From positions 124,001 through 188,000 of the forward strand of contig CANPYX010000001.1 of NCBI GenBank assembly GCA_947588955.1: a stretch of DNA of 64,000 bases, given 5' to 3'. The position numbers were made by a program, and so were the translations under genes. The stretch is from an uncultured Oscillospiraceae bacterium (lineage in GTDB: Bacteria > Bacillota > Clostridia > Oscillospirales > Oscillospiraceae). The notes beneath the pieces are model-generated. The model was not told where the DNA came from. It searched no databases and was given only the letters and a program-made list of their open reading frames with translations. Positions 9,013-16,722 of this stretch are shown here, one piece after another; the first letter of the stretch is position 1; every line of letters starts with the position of its first letter.

Positions 9013-10518
9013 TTAGATCATGTACTCGATTATGTCAGTCTCCTTGAGGTCCGGGGAACGCATGAACTCGCGGGTAACCTCAAAGTCCTTCATAATGATG
9101 AGCTTATCCACCATGCCGATGAGCTCCGCCAGCTCCTCGGAGATGAGGATTATGGCCTTGCCCTCCTTTTTCATGTCGGCTATGACCTTGTACATGAACT
9201 GCTTGACGCCGATGTCCACGCCGCGGGTGGGGCAGTCCATGATGATGACGTCGGAGTCCTTGGCTGTCCACTTTGAGAAGGAGACCTTCTGCTTGTTGCC
9301 GCCGGAGAGGGTATTCACCCACTGCTTACCCGAGTTGCACTTGATGCGGAAGCCCTCGATCTCATCGTCGGAGAGCTTCTTCTCGTCCGCGGGATTGATG
9401 AATGTGGCGTGGCTGAGAGCCGGTATGGACGGGAGCACGATGTTGTCCGCGATGGGCCCCGCCAGTATGAGCGCCTCGGTGTCGCGGTTTTTGGATATGT
9501 AGCCGATACCGGAGTTTATCGCCTCGAGGCAGGTCCTTATCTCCTTTCCCTCCCTGACGACGCTTCCGGAGGCGAGCTTCTCAAGTCCGAAGGCGGCGCG
9601 GCCTATCTCGTGCATTCCGCACCCGGAAAGCCCGCCGAAGCCCACGATCTCCCCCTTGTGTAGCGTAAGGGAGAAGTCCCTGATAGGTCCGAAGGTCAGG
9701 TTCTTGAGCTCCAGCGCCACCTCCGGCATATGCGAGCTGTCGTAGTCGTCCCGGTAGTACGCCTCGCCGATCTCCCTGCCCACCATGAGGTAGCGGATGC
9801 GCTTCACGGCGTCGGGGGCGTCCATCTCCTCCCGGGTGAGGTTGCCCTTGATCTCCCCGTCGCGCAGCACCGTGAGGTCGGTGCACTGCTCCAGTATCTC
9901 GTCCATATCGTGGGAAATAAAGATGACGGACTTGTTGTTGTCGCGCAGCTTGTGGATAAGCTTGTAGAGTATCTGGCGGCCTTCCAGTGACAGCGCCGTG
10001 GTTGTCTCGTCCACCACAAAGACCTCCGTCTCGTCGCTGACGCACCGGACGATCTCCACAAGCTTGCGGTCCTCAAAGCCGTACCTGTCGATTGGGTCCG
10101 TGGCCTTTATGTGGGATATGTCAAAGGAATCCAAAAGCTTCTGAGCGGCCTCGTTGACCTTCTTCATGCTGATGACGCCGAATTTTGAAAACTCGTCGAA
10201 CCGTCCGGCAAATATGTTTTCCGCCACGGTGCAGCCCGGAATGGTGTTGGCCTCCTGAAGCACCATGCTTATGCCGTGGCGCTGGGCGTCAACCATCGTC
10301 TTCGGCGCCCAGGGCTGGTCCTTGTAGAACATCTCGCCGCTGGTGGCCTTCTGCATCCCCGCGAGTATCGACGTGATGGTGGATTTTCCCGAGCCGTTCT
10401 CCCCGACGAGACCTCTTATCTCGCCCCGGTAGAAGCTCACGTCCACATCACGAAGGGCACGGGTTGGACCGAAATTTTTGCACATATGCCGGATCTCAAT
10501 AATTCTTTCCTTGCTCAT
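9013..10518 (-). CDS. CUT2 sugar ABC transporter ATPase (RbsA/MglA type)
   Basis: 501 residues, two nucleotide-binding domains in one chain. Domain 1 has Walker A GENGSGKST (39-47) and Walker B VVDETTTALS with the catalytic Glu, but its signature is YGFEDRK, not LSGGQ. Domain 2 has a good signature LSGGNKQ, a degenerate Walker A (GFGGLSGCGMHEIG) and DCPTRG in place of DEPTRG, Cys429 replacing the catalytic Glu. The composite site made of domain 1 Walker motifs and domain 2 signature is therefore complete and the other is dead, an asymmetry known in this family and extreme here. First gene of the operon; RBS GGAGGG before ATG 10518. Confidence 0.95.
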   Translation of the reverse strand: MSKERIIEIRHMCKNFGPTRALRDVDVSFYRGEIRGLVGENGSGKSTITSILAGMQKATSGEMFYKDQPWAPKTMVDAQRHGISMVLQEANTIPGCTVAENIFAGRFDEFSKFGVISMKKVNEAAQKLLDSFDISHIKATDPIDRYGFEDRKLVEIVRCVSDETEVFVVDETTTALSLEGRQILYKLIHKLRDNNKSVIFISHDMDEILEQCTDLTVLRDGEIKGNLTREEMDAPDAVKRIRYLMVGREIGEAYYRDDYDSSHMPEVALELKNLTFGPIRDFSLTLHKGEIVGFGGLSGCGMHEIGRAAFGLEKLASGSVVREGKEIRTCLEAINSGIGYISKNRDTEALILAGPIADNIVLPSIPALSHATFINPADEKKLSDDEIEGFRIKCNSGKQWVNTLSGGNKQKVSFSKWTAKDSDVIIMDCPTRGVDIGVKQFMYKVIADMKKEGKAIILISEELAELIGMVDKLIIMKDFEVTREFMRSPDLKETDIIEYMI

Positions 10519-10604
10519 GACCTCTCCCTCCGCTGAAATGATTGTGCTGTGGATTTTTGGATTTTTTGGTTATTTTGTACACTGCCGGTCCGTTGCTGAG
10601 AATA

Positions 10605-10633
10605 ATTTTATCATTTTGCACGAAAAGCCTCAA
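10605..10633 (-). promoter_or_regulatory. Predicted sigma-A promoter of the CUT2/glycosidase operon
   Basis: On the minus strand TTGAGG and TAAAAT are separated by exactly 17 bases, about 90 bases upstream of the ATPase start. The 10519-10792 gap is AT-rich and divergent with the AraC-GH39 gene, so both promoters may be controlled by that regulator. Predicted from spacing and consensus only. Confidence 0.55.
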
Positions 10634-10718
10634 TATCATAAATTTTTATTTTCATGAACAGTTTTTAATGGCGCCTTACGTCGATTTGTTGACAGACTGC
10701 ACAGACGGATTAAAAAAA

Positions 10719-10759
10719 GTACATTGACAGTTGAAAAAATGTACATGGTGTGATAGAAT
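10719..10759 (+). promoter_or_regulatory. Promoter and inverted repeat upstream of the AraC-GH39 gene
   Basis: TTGAAA at 10731-10736 and TAGAAT at 10754-10759 have 17-base spacing. The inverted repeat GTACAT (10719-10724) / ATGTAC (10739-10744) straddles the -35 box, a position where a bound protein would block or recruit polymerase. Autoregulation by the adjacent AraC protein is inferred. Confidence 0.5.
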
Positions 10760-10792
10760 AAGCCCATCAAACGCGCAAGGGGGCATATCCCG

Positions 10793-13297
10793 ATGGAGGA
10801 ACGCCACGAGATAATCGCATTTCCGCACAATATGCGCATACGCGTCTTCATGCACGCCATCGGCTCCGTCTCCCGTCACTGGCACAGGAGCCTGGAGCTG
10901 GTGTTCCTCATAAAGGGCTCCGCCCACGTCACCGTGGACGAGCGCACATTTTTGATGGGCGAGGGCGATGTGACCCTCATCAACTCCAACTCCATCCATG
11001 AGCTCAGCTCCGACAGCGGCGCGACGCTCATCGCCGTGCAGATAAGGCCGGAGATGTTCAGCATCTCCGGAAATGAGGAGGACATCGAGTTCGACTGCGT
11101 CAGCGCGACCGACCCCGACAAAGGCCGCTTTGACGGCCTACGCATGTGCATATCCCGTATGCTCCTTGAAAACGTCCGCCGCAGCGTCTCCTCGGACTAC
11201 CGCAACTACGGCATGGGCTATTGGCTTTTGGCTGAGCTTCTGGAGCACTTTCGCGCCCCCGGCACGGGAAAGACGCTGGACAGGAAAAAGTACACCCAGC
11301 GCCTCACCGCCATCATCGACTACATCGAGGCGCACTACGCCGAAAACTTCTCCCTCGCCGACCTCGCCGCGTCCCAGGGCCTCAGCGTTCCGTACCTCTC
11401 CAGCTTCTTCGCCAAATATATCGGCGTGAAGTTTTCCCAATACTACACCGACGTCAAGCTCTCCCACGCCAGAGAACAGCTCACCTCCACCGACGACACC
11501 GTGGAGCAGGTCGCCGTGGACAACGGCTTTACCGAGCCCCACACCTTCATACGCGCCTTTAAGCAAAAATACGGCGAGACCCCAAGCGTTTACCGCCGCC
11601 AGGTGCAAAAGCGCGGGCCAGAGTCCAATATGGCGGCGGGGCTCAACTATCTGTCGCTGGAGCCCTCCAATTACCTGACCCTCCTGGAAAAATACGCGAA
11701 GGGCACGAGCTTCGCCTTGCCCCGTCCCGCCTCCTCCCCCGCCCTCAGCCGCGTCGCCCCCGTAAACGTCACCCGTGAGGGCGTCCCCCTTCGCCACACC
11801 TTCCGCCAGATCATCACCGTGGGCAGGGCGCACGACCTTCTGAGCCACGACATACAGAATATGCTCCGTGACATACAGTCCGCCGTGGGCTTTAGGTATA
11901 TAAAATTCCACGGGATCCTCGCCGACGACATGATGGTCGTCTCCCGCGCCGCCGACGGGTCGCTGCAATTCCGGTTCCAGATGATAGATTCTGCGCTCGA
12001 CTTTCTCCTCTCCATAGGCCTCAGGCCCCTTATTCAGCTGAGCTTCATGCCGGCGGCCCTTGCCTCCGACCCCGGCAAGACCGTATTTTACAAGCCCTTC
12101 AACACCTCCCCGCCCCGGGACATGGCGGAGTGGAATATGCTCATCGAACGACTCACCCGCCACCTCATCTCCCGCTTCGGGCTCCGCGAGGTCACAAGCT
12201 GGCCCTTCACCGTGTGGAGCGAGCCTGACACACCCCCGGATATGTTCGGCTTTGAAAGCCAGCAGGACTTCATCGACCTCTTTGAAAACACCTACCGCAC
12301 GGTAAAGTCCGTCTGCCCGGACATAAGCTTCGGCACGCCGGGACTTTTATATATGCGCCACCTGGGTGAGCCCAGATGGATCAAGGCGTTTTTCCGCGCC
12401 CTTAAAGAGCGCGGCATTGACCCGGACTTCATAAGCCTTCACTACTACGCGGACATCCTCCCCTCCGAGAAGACGGACCTTCGCGTCATGCACCTTCCCG
12501 CCTCCCGCCTTCCCAGGGAGAGCGACGACTTTTCCGGCTTCATCACCGCCTCCCGCGAGCTCTTCGCCGAACTCGGTCTGGGCGATAAGCCCATCCTCCT
12601 CACGGAGTGGAACCTGACCCTCTCCCACCGCAACCTTATTTCCGACACCTGCTTCAAATCCTGCTACATCATGAAGAACCTCCTGGAAAACTACGACAGG
12701 CTTGAAAGCTTCGGTTATTGGAGCCTCACGGACCTCCTGGAGGAGAACCCCCTGCCGGAGAGCACCAACATCTTCCACGGAGGTCTGGGCATTTATACCA
12801 TGTCCGGCGTGCGAAAGAGCGTATTTTTCGTCTTCGACTTCGCGAAACGCCTGGGCGACGAGCTCATCGCCCGCGGCGACGGATATTTCGTCACCCGCGG
12901 TCACGGCGGGATCCAAATCATAACCTATAACTACGTCCACTACGGCGACCCCTTCGCCTCCGGCGACGCCCTCGGCGTCACGGACCTGGACCGCTACGCC
13001 CCGTTTGATATGTCGCGCCGCCTCACCCTCGAGATCCCTCTGACCGGACTTGAGCCGGTCGAATATGTCCTGACCGAGCGGTTCGTCAACTGCGAAAACG
13101 GCTCCGCCTTTGACATCTGGGTCAGGAGCGGCGGCCTCCCCTTCTCCCCCGAGGACGCCAGGCTCTATGCCGGCTCCTGCGTCCCCGCCCTTCGCTCCCG
13201 CTATGTCTCCGCCCCCGGCGGAACATACACCTACTCCCCCGTCCTCTCCCCCCTCGAGATCCGCATAGCCACCCTCACCCCCGCCAATCAGCAGTAA
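10793..13297 (+). CDS. AraC-family regulator fused to a GH39-like domain
   Basis: 834 residues. Residues 1 to about 100 form a cupin-like sensor (HWHRSLELVFLIKGSAHVTV). An AraC double helix-turn-helix follows at about 173-270 (IDYIEAHYAENFSLADLAAS ... NGFTEPHTFIRAFKQKYGETP). From about 320 the rest resembles a GH39 TIM barrel with a C-terminal beta domain. Both GH39 carboxylates are kept: Glu477 in VWSEPD (acid/base position) and Glu605 in LTEWN (nucleophile position). There is no signal peptide, so the glycosidase-like part is probably an intracellular oligosaccharide sensor, possibly still active. It is divergent from the CUT2 operon and is the natural candidate for its activator. The start has a weak GGGGG site. 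Confidence 0.9.
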   Translation: MEERHEIIAFPHNMRIRVFMHAIGSVSRHWHRSLELVFLIKGSAHVTVDERTFLMGEGDVTLINSNSIHELSSDSGATLIAVQIRPEMFSISGNEEDIEFDCVSATDPDKGRFDGLRMCISRMLLENVRRSVSSDYRNYGMGYWLLAELLEHFRAPGTGKTLDRKKYTQRLTAIIDYIEAHYAENFSLADLAASQGLSVPYLSSFFAKYIGVKFSQYYTDVKLSHAREQLTSTDDTVEQVAVDNGFTEPHTFIRAFKQKYGETPSVYRRQVQKRGPESNMAAGLNYLSLEPSNYLTLLEKYAKGTSFALPRPASSPALSRVAPVNVTREGVPLRHTFRQIITVGRAHDLLSHDIQNMLRDIQSAVGFRYIKFHGILADDMMVVSRAADGSLQFRFQMIDSALDFLLSIGLRPLIQLSFMPAALASDPGKTVFYKPFNTSPPRDMAEWNMLIERLTRHLISRFGLREVTSWPFTVWSEPDTPPDMFGFESQQDFIDLFENTYRTVKSVCPDISFGTPGLLYMRHLGEPRWIKAFFRALKERGIDPDFISLHYYADILPSEKTDLRVMHLPASRLPRESDDFSGFITASRELFAELGLGDKPILLTEWNLTLSHRNLISDTCFKSCYIMKNLLENYDRLESFGYWSLTDLLEENPLPESTNIFHGGLGIYTMSGVRKSVFFVFDFAKRLGDELIARGDGYFVTRGHGGIQIITYNYVHYGDPFASGDALGVTDLDRYAPFDMSRRLTLEIPLTGLEPVEYVLTERFVNCENGSAFDIWVRSGGLPFSPEDARLYAGSCVPALRSRYVSAPGGTYTYSPVLSPLEIRIATLTPANQQ

Positions 13298-13314
13298 ATA
13301 CGCCTTTACACCCA

Positions 13315-13356
13315 AAAACGCCCTCTCGAATTCCGTGGAATTCGAGAGGGCGTTTT
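13315..13356. terminator. Bidirectional intrinsic terminator
   Basis: A perfect 20-bp stem with A-run and T-run at its ends (AAAACGCCCTCTCGAATTCC ... CGTTTT) sits between the convergent AraC-GH39 and kinase genes, and would stop transcription from either side. Confidence 0.92.
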
Positions 13357-13379
13357 CACATATTCCCATTTGTCAAAAA

Positions 13380-14909
13380 CTATCCCTCGATGAGAGACTG
13401 CATTTCATCCCATACTCCGTCAAGGCTTTCCACCACCCTGTTATAGAGGGCGTATTTCCTTTTGTAGGTTTCCGCCGTTTCGGGGTTGGGCATAACAGGC
13501 GGCGCGAGCCTTACCATTTTTGACGCCGCCTCCGCCACATCCCGATATTCCCCGACAGCGGCAGCCGCGGCTATGGCGCAGCCCAGCGTTCCGGTCTCAT
13601 TTGCGTTGACGGTCTCCACGGGGAGCCCGAGCGTATCGGCGAATATGCCGGTCCAGACGCGGCTGCGGGCCGCGCCGCCCGCCAACCGCACGCTCTCGAA
13701 GGGCTCCTCACGGCTGAGGAGAAGGCGGTCAATGTGCGTCTTGTGGCAAAATACGATCCCCTCATAGACGCTGCGCAGGAGATGCCGCCGGCTGTGCCGA
13801 AGGTTCATTCCCACAAAGCACGCACCAGCGTTGGGGTGGACGTTGCTTGCCATAATGAAGGGCAGGAACACGGGCACAAATTCCTCTGGCGGGATGCTCT
13901 CGACCCAGCTGTTGAGGATGCCGTAAAAGTCCCTTCCCGCCGCCCTCTCAGCCGCCGTGACCTCCGGAAGGAGCTGCTTGACGAACCACTCATTATTGCC
14001 CGCGGAGGTCGGGCTCGACTCCTCCACCAGATAATATCCCGGCAGGCAGAAGATGCTGTTCATGCTTACACTGCCGTCGGTCACAGGCTTGCGGCGGACA
14101 TATTCGTTTATGGACCAGGTCCCGGCGATGACGCAAAGGCGCCGTTCGTCGGTTACGCCCGTCGCCAGGGTGCAGGCGTCAATGTCGAACATCCCGCCTA
14201 TGACAGGGGTCCCCTCCATAAGTCCGCACTGCCTTGCCGCCTCCGCCGTGACAGTGCCGCATATCTCCGTTGAGCGGCAAAGCGGCGGCAGTGCCCCGTA
14301 AAGCTTCTCCAGCCCGAAAAGCTCAAGAAGTCTCCGGTCATATTCCCCGGTATGCAGGTCAACAAGGTTGGCGCCCGAATAATCCGTTATCTCGGCGCGT
14401 GATACGCCGGTCATTCGGAAGCGCACATAGTCCTTACATTCAAAGATCCAGCGTATGTTCCGAAAGCTTTCCGGCTCGTTGTCCCTGAGCCACGCCAACA
14501 GCGCCACAGGCTGACAGGACATGACCTTCTGGCACGAGATGGCAAACGCCCTTTCCTCGGTCCCGTCGCTCCTCCAGCGCAGTGGGTATTGATACGCCCG
14601 GTTGTCGGTGGAGCCTATACCCGCGCGGACCGGGCGGCCGTCCTTTCCCCAAAGATACAGCCCCTTGCCATGCCCGCAAATGCCGACGCCCGCAATATCC
14701 CCGGCGCGGACGCCGGTCTTTTCCAGGAGTGTCCTGATGACGCGGCAGTTTGCCTGCCACATCTCCTCCATGTCCCTCTCCGCATAGCCCGGTTTGGGAG
14801 TGAGCGTCTCAGTCGGTGTGACGGCGGCTCCAATCTCCCGTCCAACGCTGTCATACAAGGCGGCCTTGGTGACGGTGCCGCCGTTGTCCAGCCCAAGATA
14901 AGCCCTCAT
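13380..14909 (-). CDS. lyxK: FGGY carbohydrate kinase, L-xylulose kinase-like
   Basis: 509 residues. N-terminal phosphate loop LGLDNGGTVTKAALYD, the segment PGYAERDMEEMWQ, GICGHGKGLYLW and C-terminal LAGGAARSRVWTGIFADTLG are the FGGY landmarks. The run of N-terminal motifs resembles E. coli LyxK, which phosphorylates L-xylulose and 3-keto-L-gulonate, more than AraB or XylB. The next gene, an UlaE-type epimerase, uses exactly that product (L-xylulose 5-phosphate), which supports the call. ATG 14909 has GAGGAGG eight bases upstream, inside the end of the epimerase gene, with a four-base ATGA overlap. Substrate assignment is by similarity and context, not proven. Confidence 0.8.
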   Translation of the reverse strand: MRAYLGLDNGGTVTKAALYDSVGREIGAAVTPTETLTPKPGYAERDMEEMWQANCRVIRTLLEKTGVRAGDIAGVGICGHGKGLYLWGKDGRPVRAGIGSTDNRAYQYPLRWRSDGTEERAFAISCQKVMSCQPVALLAWLRDNEPESFRNIRWIFECKDYVRFRMTGVSRAEITDYSGANLVDLHTGEYDRRLLELFGLEKLYGALPPLCRSTEICGTVTAEAARQCGLMEGTPVIGGMFDIDACTLATGVTDERRLCVIAGTWSINEYVRRKPVTDGSVSMNSIFCLPGYYLVEESSPTSAGNNEWFVKQLLPEVTAAERAAGRDFYGILNSWVESIPPEEFVPVFLPFIMASNVHPNAGACFVGMNLRHSRRHLLRSVYEGIVFCHKTHIDRLLLSREEPFESVRLAGGAARSRVWTGIFADTLGLPVETVNANETGTLGCAIAAAAAVGEYRDVAEAASKMVRLAPPVMPNPETAETYKRKYALYNRVVESLDGVWDEMQSLIEG

Positions 14910-15778
14910 GCTCCGCACCTCCTCATCCCCTCGTTGAACCGTTCCTCCATCCACGCCTTTGCCTCTGTCACCTTGCCCACGTCGTCGCTTCCCTCCGCGT
15001 ACCACATCTCCATCATATATGGGCCCCGGTAGCGGAGCGTCTCCAGCCGCGCAAAGCACCCGGGGAAGTCCACACACCCGCTGCCAAAGGGAACGCACTT
15101 GAATTTTCCCTCAAAGCTGTCGGTCACCGCAAGTGTGTCCTTGAGATGGACCGCCACGATGCTGCCGATACCCTTTTCCAGCTCCTCGGATACGTTGTTT
15201 TCAGGCCACGCGCTCAGGTTGCCCAGGTCCGGATACACCCTGTACCATGGGGAAAGCAGTCTGTTTTCATATGTCAGGTGCTTTGAGATCGAATTCATAA
15301 AGGGTGTATCCATTATCTCCATGGCCAGCATTACCTGCTTTTGGCTCGCCGCCTCTGCCGCCCATGCCATTCCCTCCCGAAAGCGCTTTACCGAGTCGGG
15401 GGTGGACGCCTCATAATACACATCATATCCCGCCAGCTGTATAACGCGGATACCCATCGCCACGGCGAAATCCACAGCGCGGAGAAGTATTTCGCGGGCC
15501 TTTTCCCTTGTCATAGCGTCGGCGCTTCCAAAGGGATAACGTCTGTGTACGCTCAGGCACATGGACTGCAGCCCCACGCCGGCTTTATAAAAGCGCCGCC
15601 GGAGCTGTTCCACTCTGCCGGGGCTCCAGTAAAGCCGCTCAAGCCTCCGGTCGCTCTCGTCAATGCTGATCTCCATAAAATCAAAGCCCATGGACTTCAC
15701 CTTTTCCAGCCGCCTGTCCCAGGTGTCCTTCGGGTCCAGGGCCTTCTCATATAAGCCAAGCAGATGTTTTCCCAGCAT
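14906..15778 (-). CDS. ulaE: L-ribulose-5-phosphate 3-epimerase (UlaE/SgbU type)
   Basis: 290 residues of the xylose-isomerase-like TIM-barrel family. Distinctive UlaE segments are present: LGLYEKAL at the start, MGFDFMEISIDESDRRLERL, SMCLSVHRRYPFGS, GIRVIQLAGYDVYYE, LAMEIMDTPFMNSISK, YPDLGNLSAW and VAVHLKDT, together supplying the metal-binding Glu, Asp, His and Glu set. It converts L-ribulose 5-phosphate and L-xylulose 5-phosphate. The 4-epimerase (UlaF/AraD) needed to reach D-xylulose 5-phosphate is not in the window. RBS GGAGAG before ATG 15778. First gene of a two-gene unit divergent from the AraC gene at 15905. Confidence 0.92.
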   Translation of the reverse strand: MLGKHLLGLYEKALDPKDTWDRRLEKVKSMGFDFMEISIDESDRRLERLYWSPGRVEQLRRRFYKAGVGLQSMCLSVHRRYPFGSADAMTREKAREILLRAVDFAVAMGIRVIQLAGYDVYYEASTPDSVKRFREGMAWAAEAASQKQVMLAMEIMDTPFMNSISKHLTYENRLLSPWYRVYPDLGNLSAWPENNVSEELEKGIGSIVAVHLKDTLAVTDSFEGKFKCVPFGSGCVDFPGCFARLETLRYRGPYMMEMWYAEGSDDVGKVTEAKAWMEERFNEGMRRCGA

Positions 15779-15850
15779 AAGCTCTCCATTTCTCTGCCAA
15801 TGCAGGTAGTAATAAATCAGCGCGATGTGTTTATGACATCGACCATGCCC

Positions 15851-15879
15851 TTGCCATTTTCAAAAATTTCCGATATAAT
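15851..15879 (+). promoter_or_regulatory. Predicted sigma-A promoter of the second AraC gene
   Basis: TTGCCA and TATAAT separated by 17 bases, 25 bases upstream of the ATG at 15905. The 126-base divergent gap (15779-15904) also must contain the promoter of the epimerase-kinase unit, for which no convincing pair of boxes was found. Confidence 0.7.
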
Positions 15880-15904
15880 ATAGCCGACGGGAGGATGCGG
15901 CGAT

Positions 15905-16672
15905 ATGTACGATTTGGTTTTGATCTCAAAAACCGCTGACGATGTGACCGCGGTGGAGGAGCACACTCATTCCACCTGGGAGATGTTCTATGTCCGCGTC
16001 GGCACAGGGTCATATCATCACGCGGGGCAGGACTCCCCCTTTGTCCCAGGCGACATTTTCATAACCCGGCCCGGAGAGCCCCATTTCGAGACCTCCGAGC
16101 TGGGCTACGGGAACTATTTTGTATTCTTCAAGGATTTCTTCTCCTCCCAGGAGCGGAGCTTCTACAGGTTCCACGACGCCGCCTCACAGCCCGTTCTCAA
16201 TCTCCTGCACGTCCTTTACTCGGCGTCAATGGCGGGCAACAGCCACTATCTGTGCTCCTCTGTTTTTGAGAGCATACATCAGTTCGTGCGGTCCCTTCTG
16301 CCGCATACCGCCGCGAATCCATTTGTGGAGGCGCTGAAGGAGGAGATCGAGCAAAATTACCGCGACCCGAATTACAGGCTCGCCTCCTCAAAGCAGTCGC
16401 CCTTCTCCTCCGACCACCTCCGCCGGCTGTTCTTCAGCCAGTTCGGTGTTACGCCGCTCCAGTACCTCATCTCTCTGCGGATAAACCGCGCAAAGCTGCT
16501 CATCAACGAGCGCAGTCAGACCTCCAGGTCGCTGAAGGAGATCGCCTTTCTCTGCGGATATTCGGATTATTACTATTTCTCCCGCCAGTTCAAGCAGCAA
16601 ACTGGATTTTCCCCGCTGGAGTGGTCGCGCCTCTCGCCCTACTATTACAAGCAGGGTCAGGACGGCGCTTGA
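15905..16672 (+). CDS. AraC-family transcriptional regulator
   Basis: 255 residues. An N-terminal cupin-type sensor (EEHTHSTWEMFYVRVGTGSYH, PGDIFITRPGEPHF) is followed by a C-terminal AraC DNA-binding domain (LRRLFFSQFGVTPLQYLISL ... LKEIAFLCGYSDYYYFSRQFKQQTGFSP). RBS GGAGG eight bases before ATG. It is divergent from the ulaE-lyxK pair and convergent with the GH127 operon, so it may control one or both in response to a pentose or its phosphate. Regulatory target is inferred from position only. Confidence 0.9.
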   Translation: MYDLVLISKTADDVTAVEEHTHSTWEMFYVRVGTGSYHHAGQDSPFVPGDIFITRPGEPHFETSELGYGNYFVFFKDFFSSQERSFYRFHDAASQPVLNLLHVLYSASMAGNSHYLCSSVFESIHQFVRSLLPHTAANPFVEALKEEIEQNYRDPNYRLASSKQSPFSSDHLRRLFFSQFGVTPLQYLISLRINRAKLLINERSQTSRSLKEIAFLCGYSDYYYFSRQFKQQTGFSPLEWSRLSPYYYKQGQDGA

Positions 16673-16722
16673 CCCCCCGAAGCCGGCTCCCCCGTCGGTG
16701 CCGGTGTATTCTTAATACAGGC

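Noticed and set aside
5714..10518. Possibility that the two CUT2 permeases are one gene duplicated recently
   Set aside because: They differ strongly in sequence and in N-terminal length, so they are an old heteromeric pair, not a recent copy.
16673..16722. GC-rich weak hairpin between the convergent AraC and GH127 genes
   Set aside because: Only a five-base stem with a long loop and no T-run; not enough to call a terminator.
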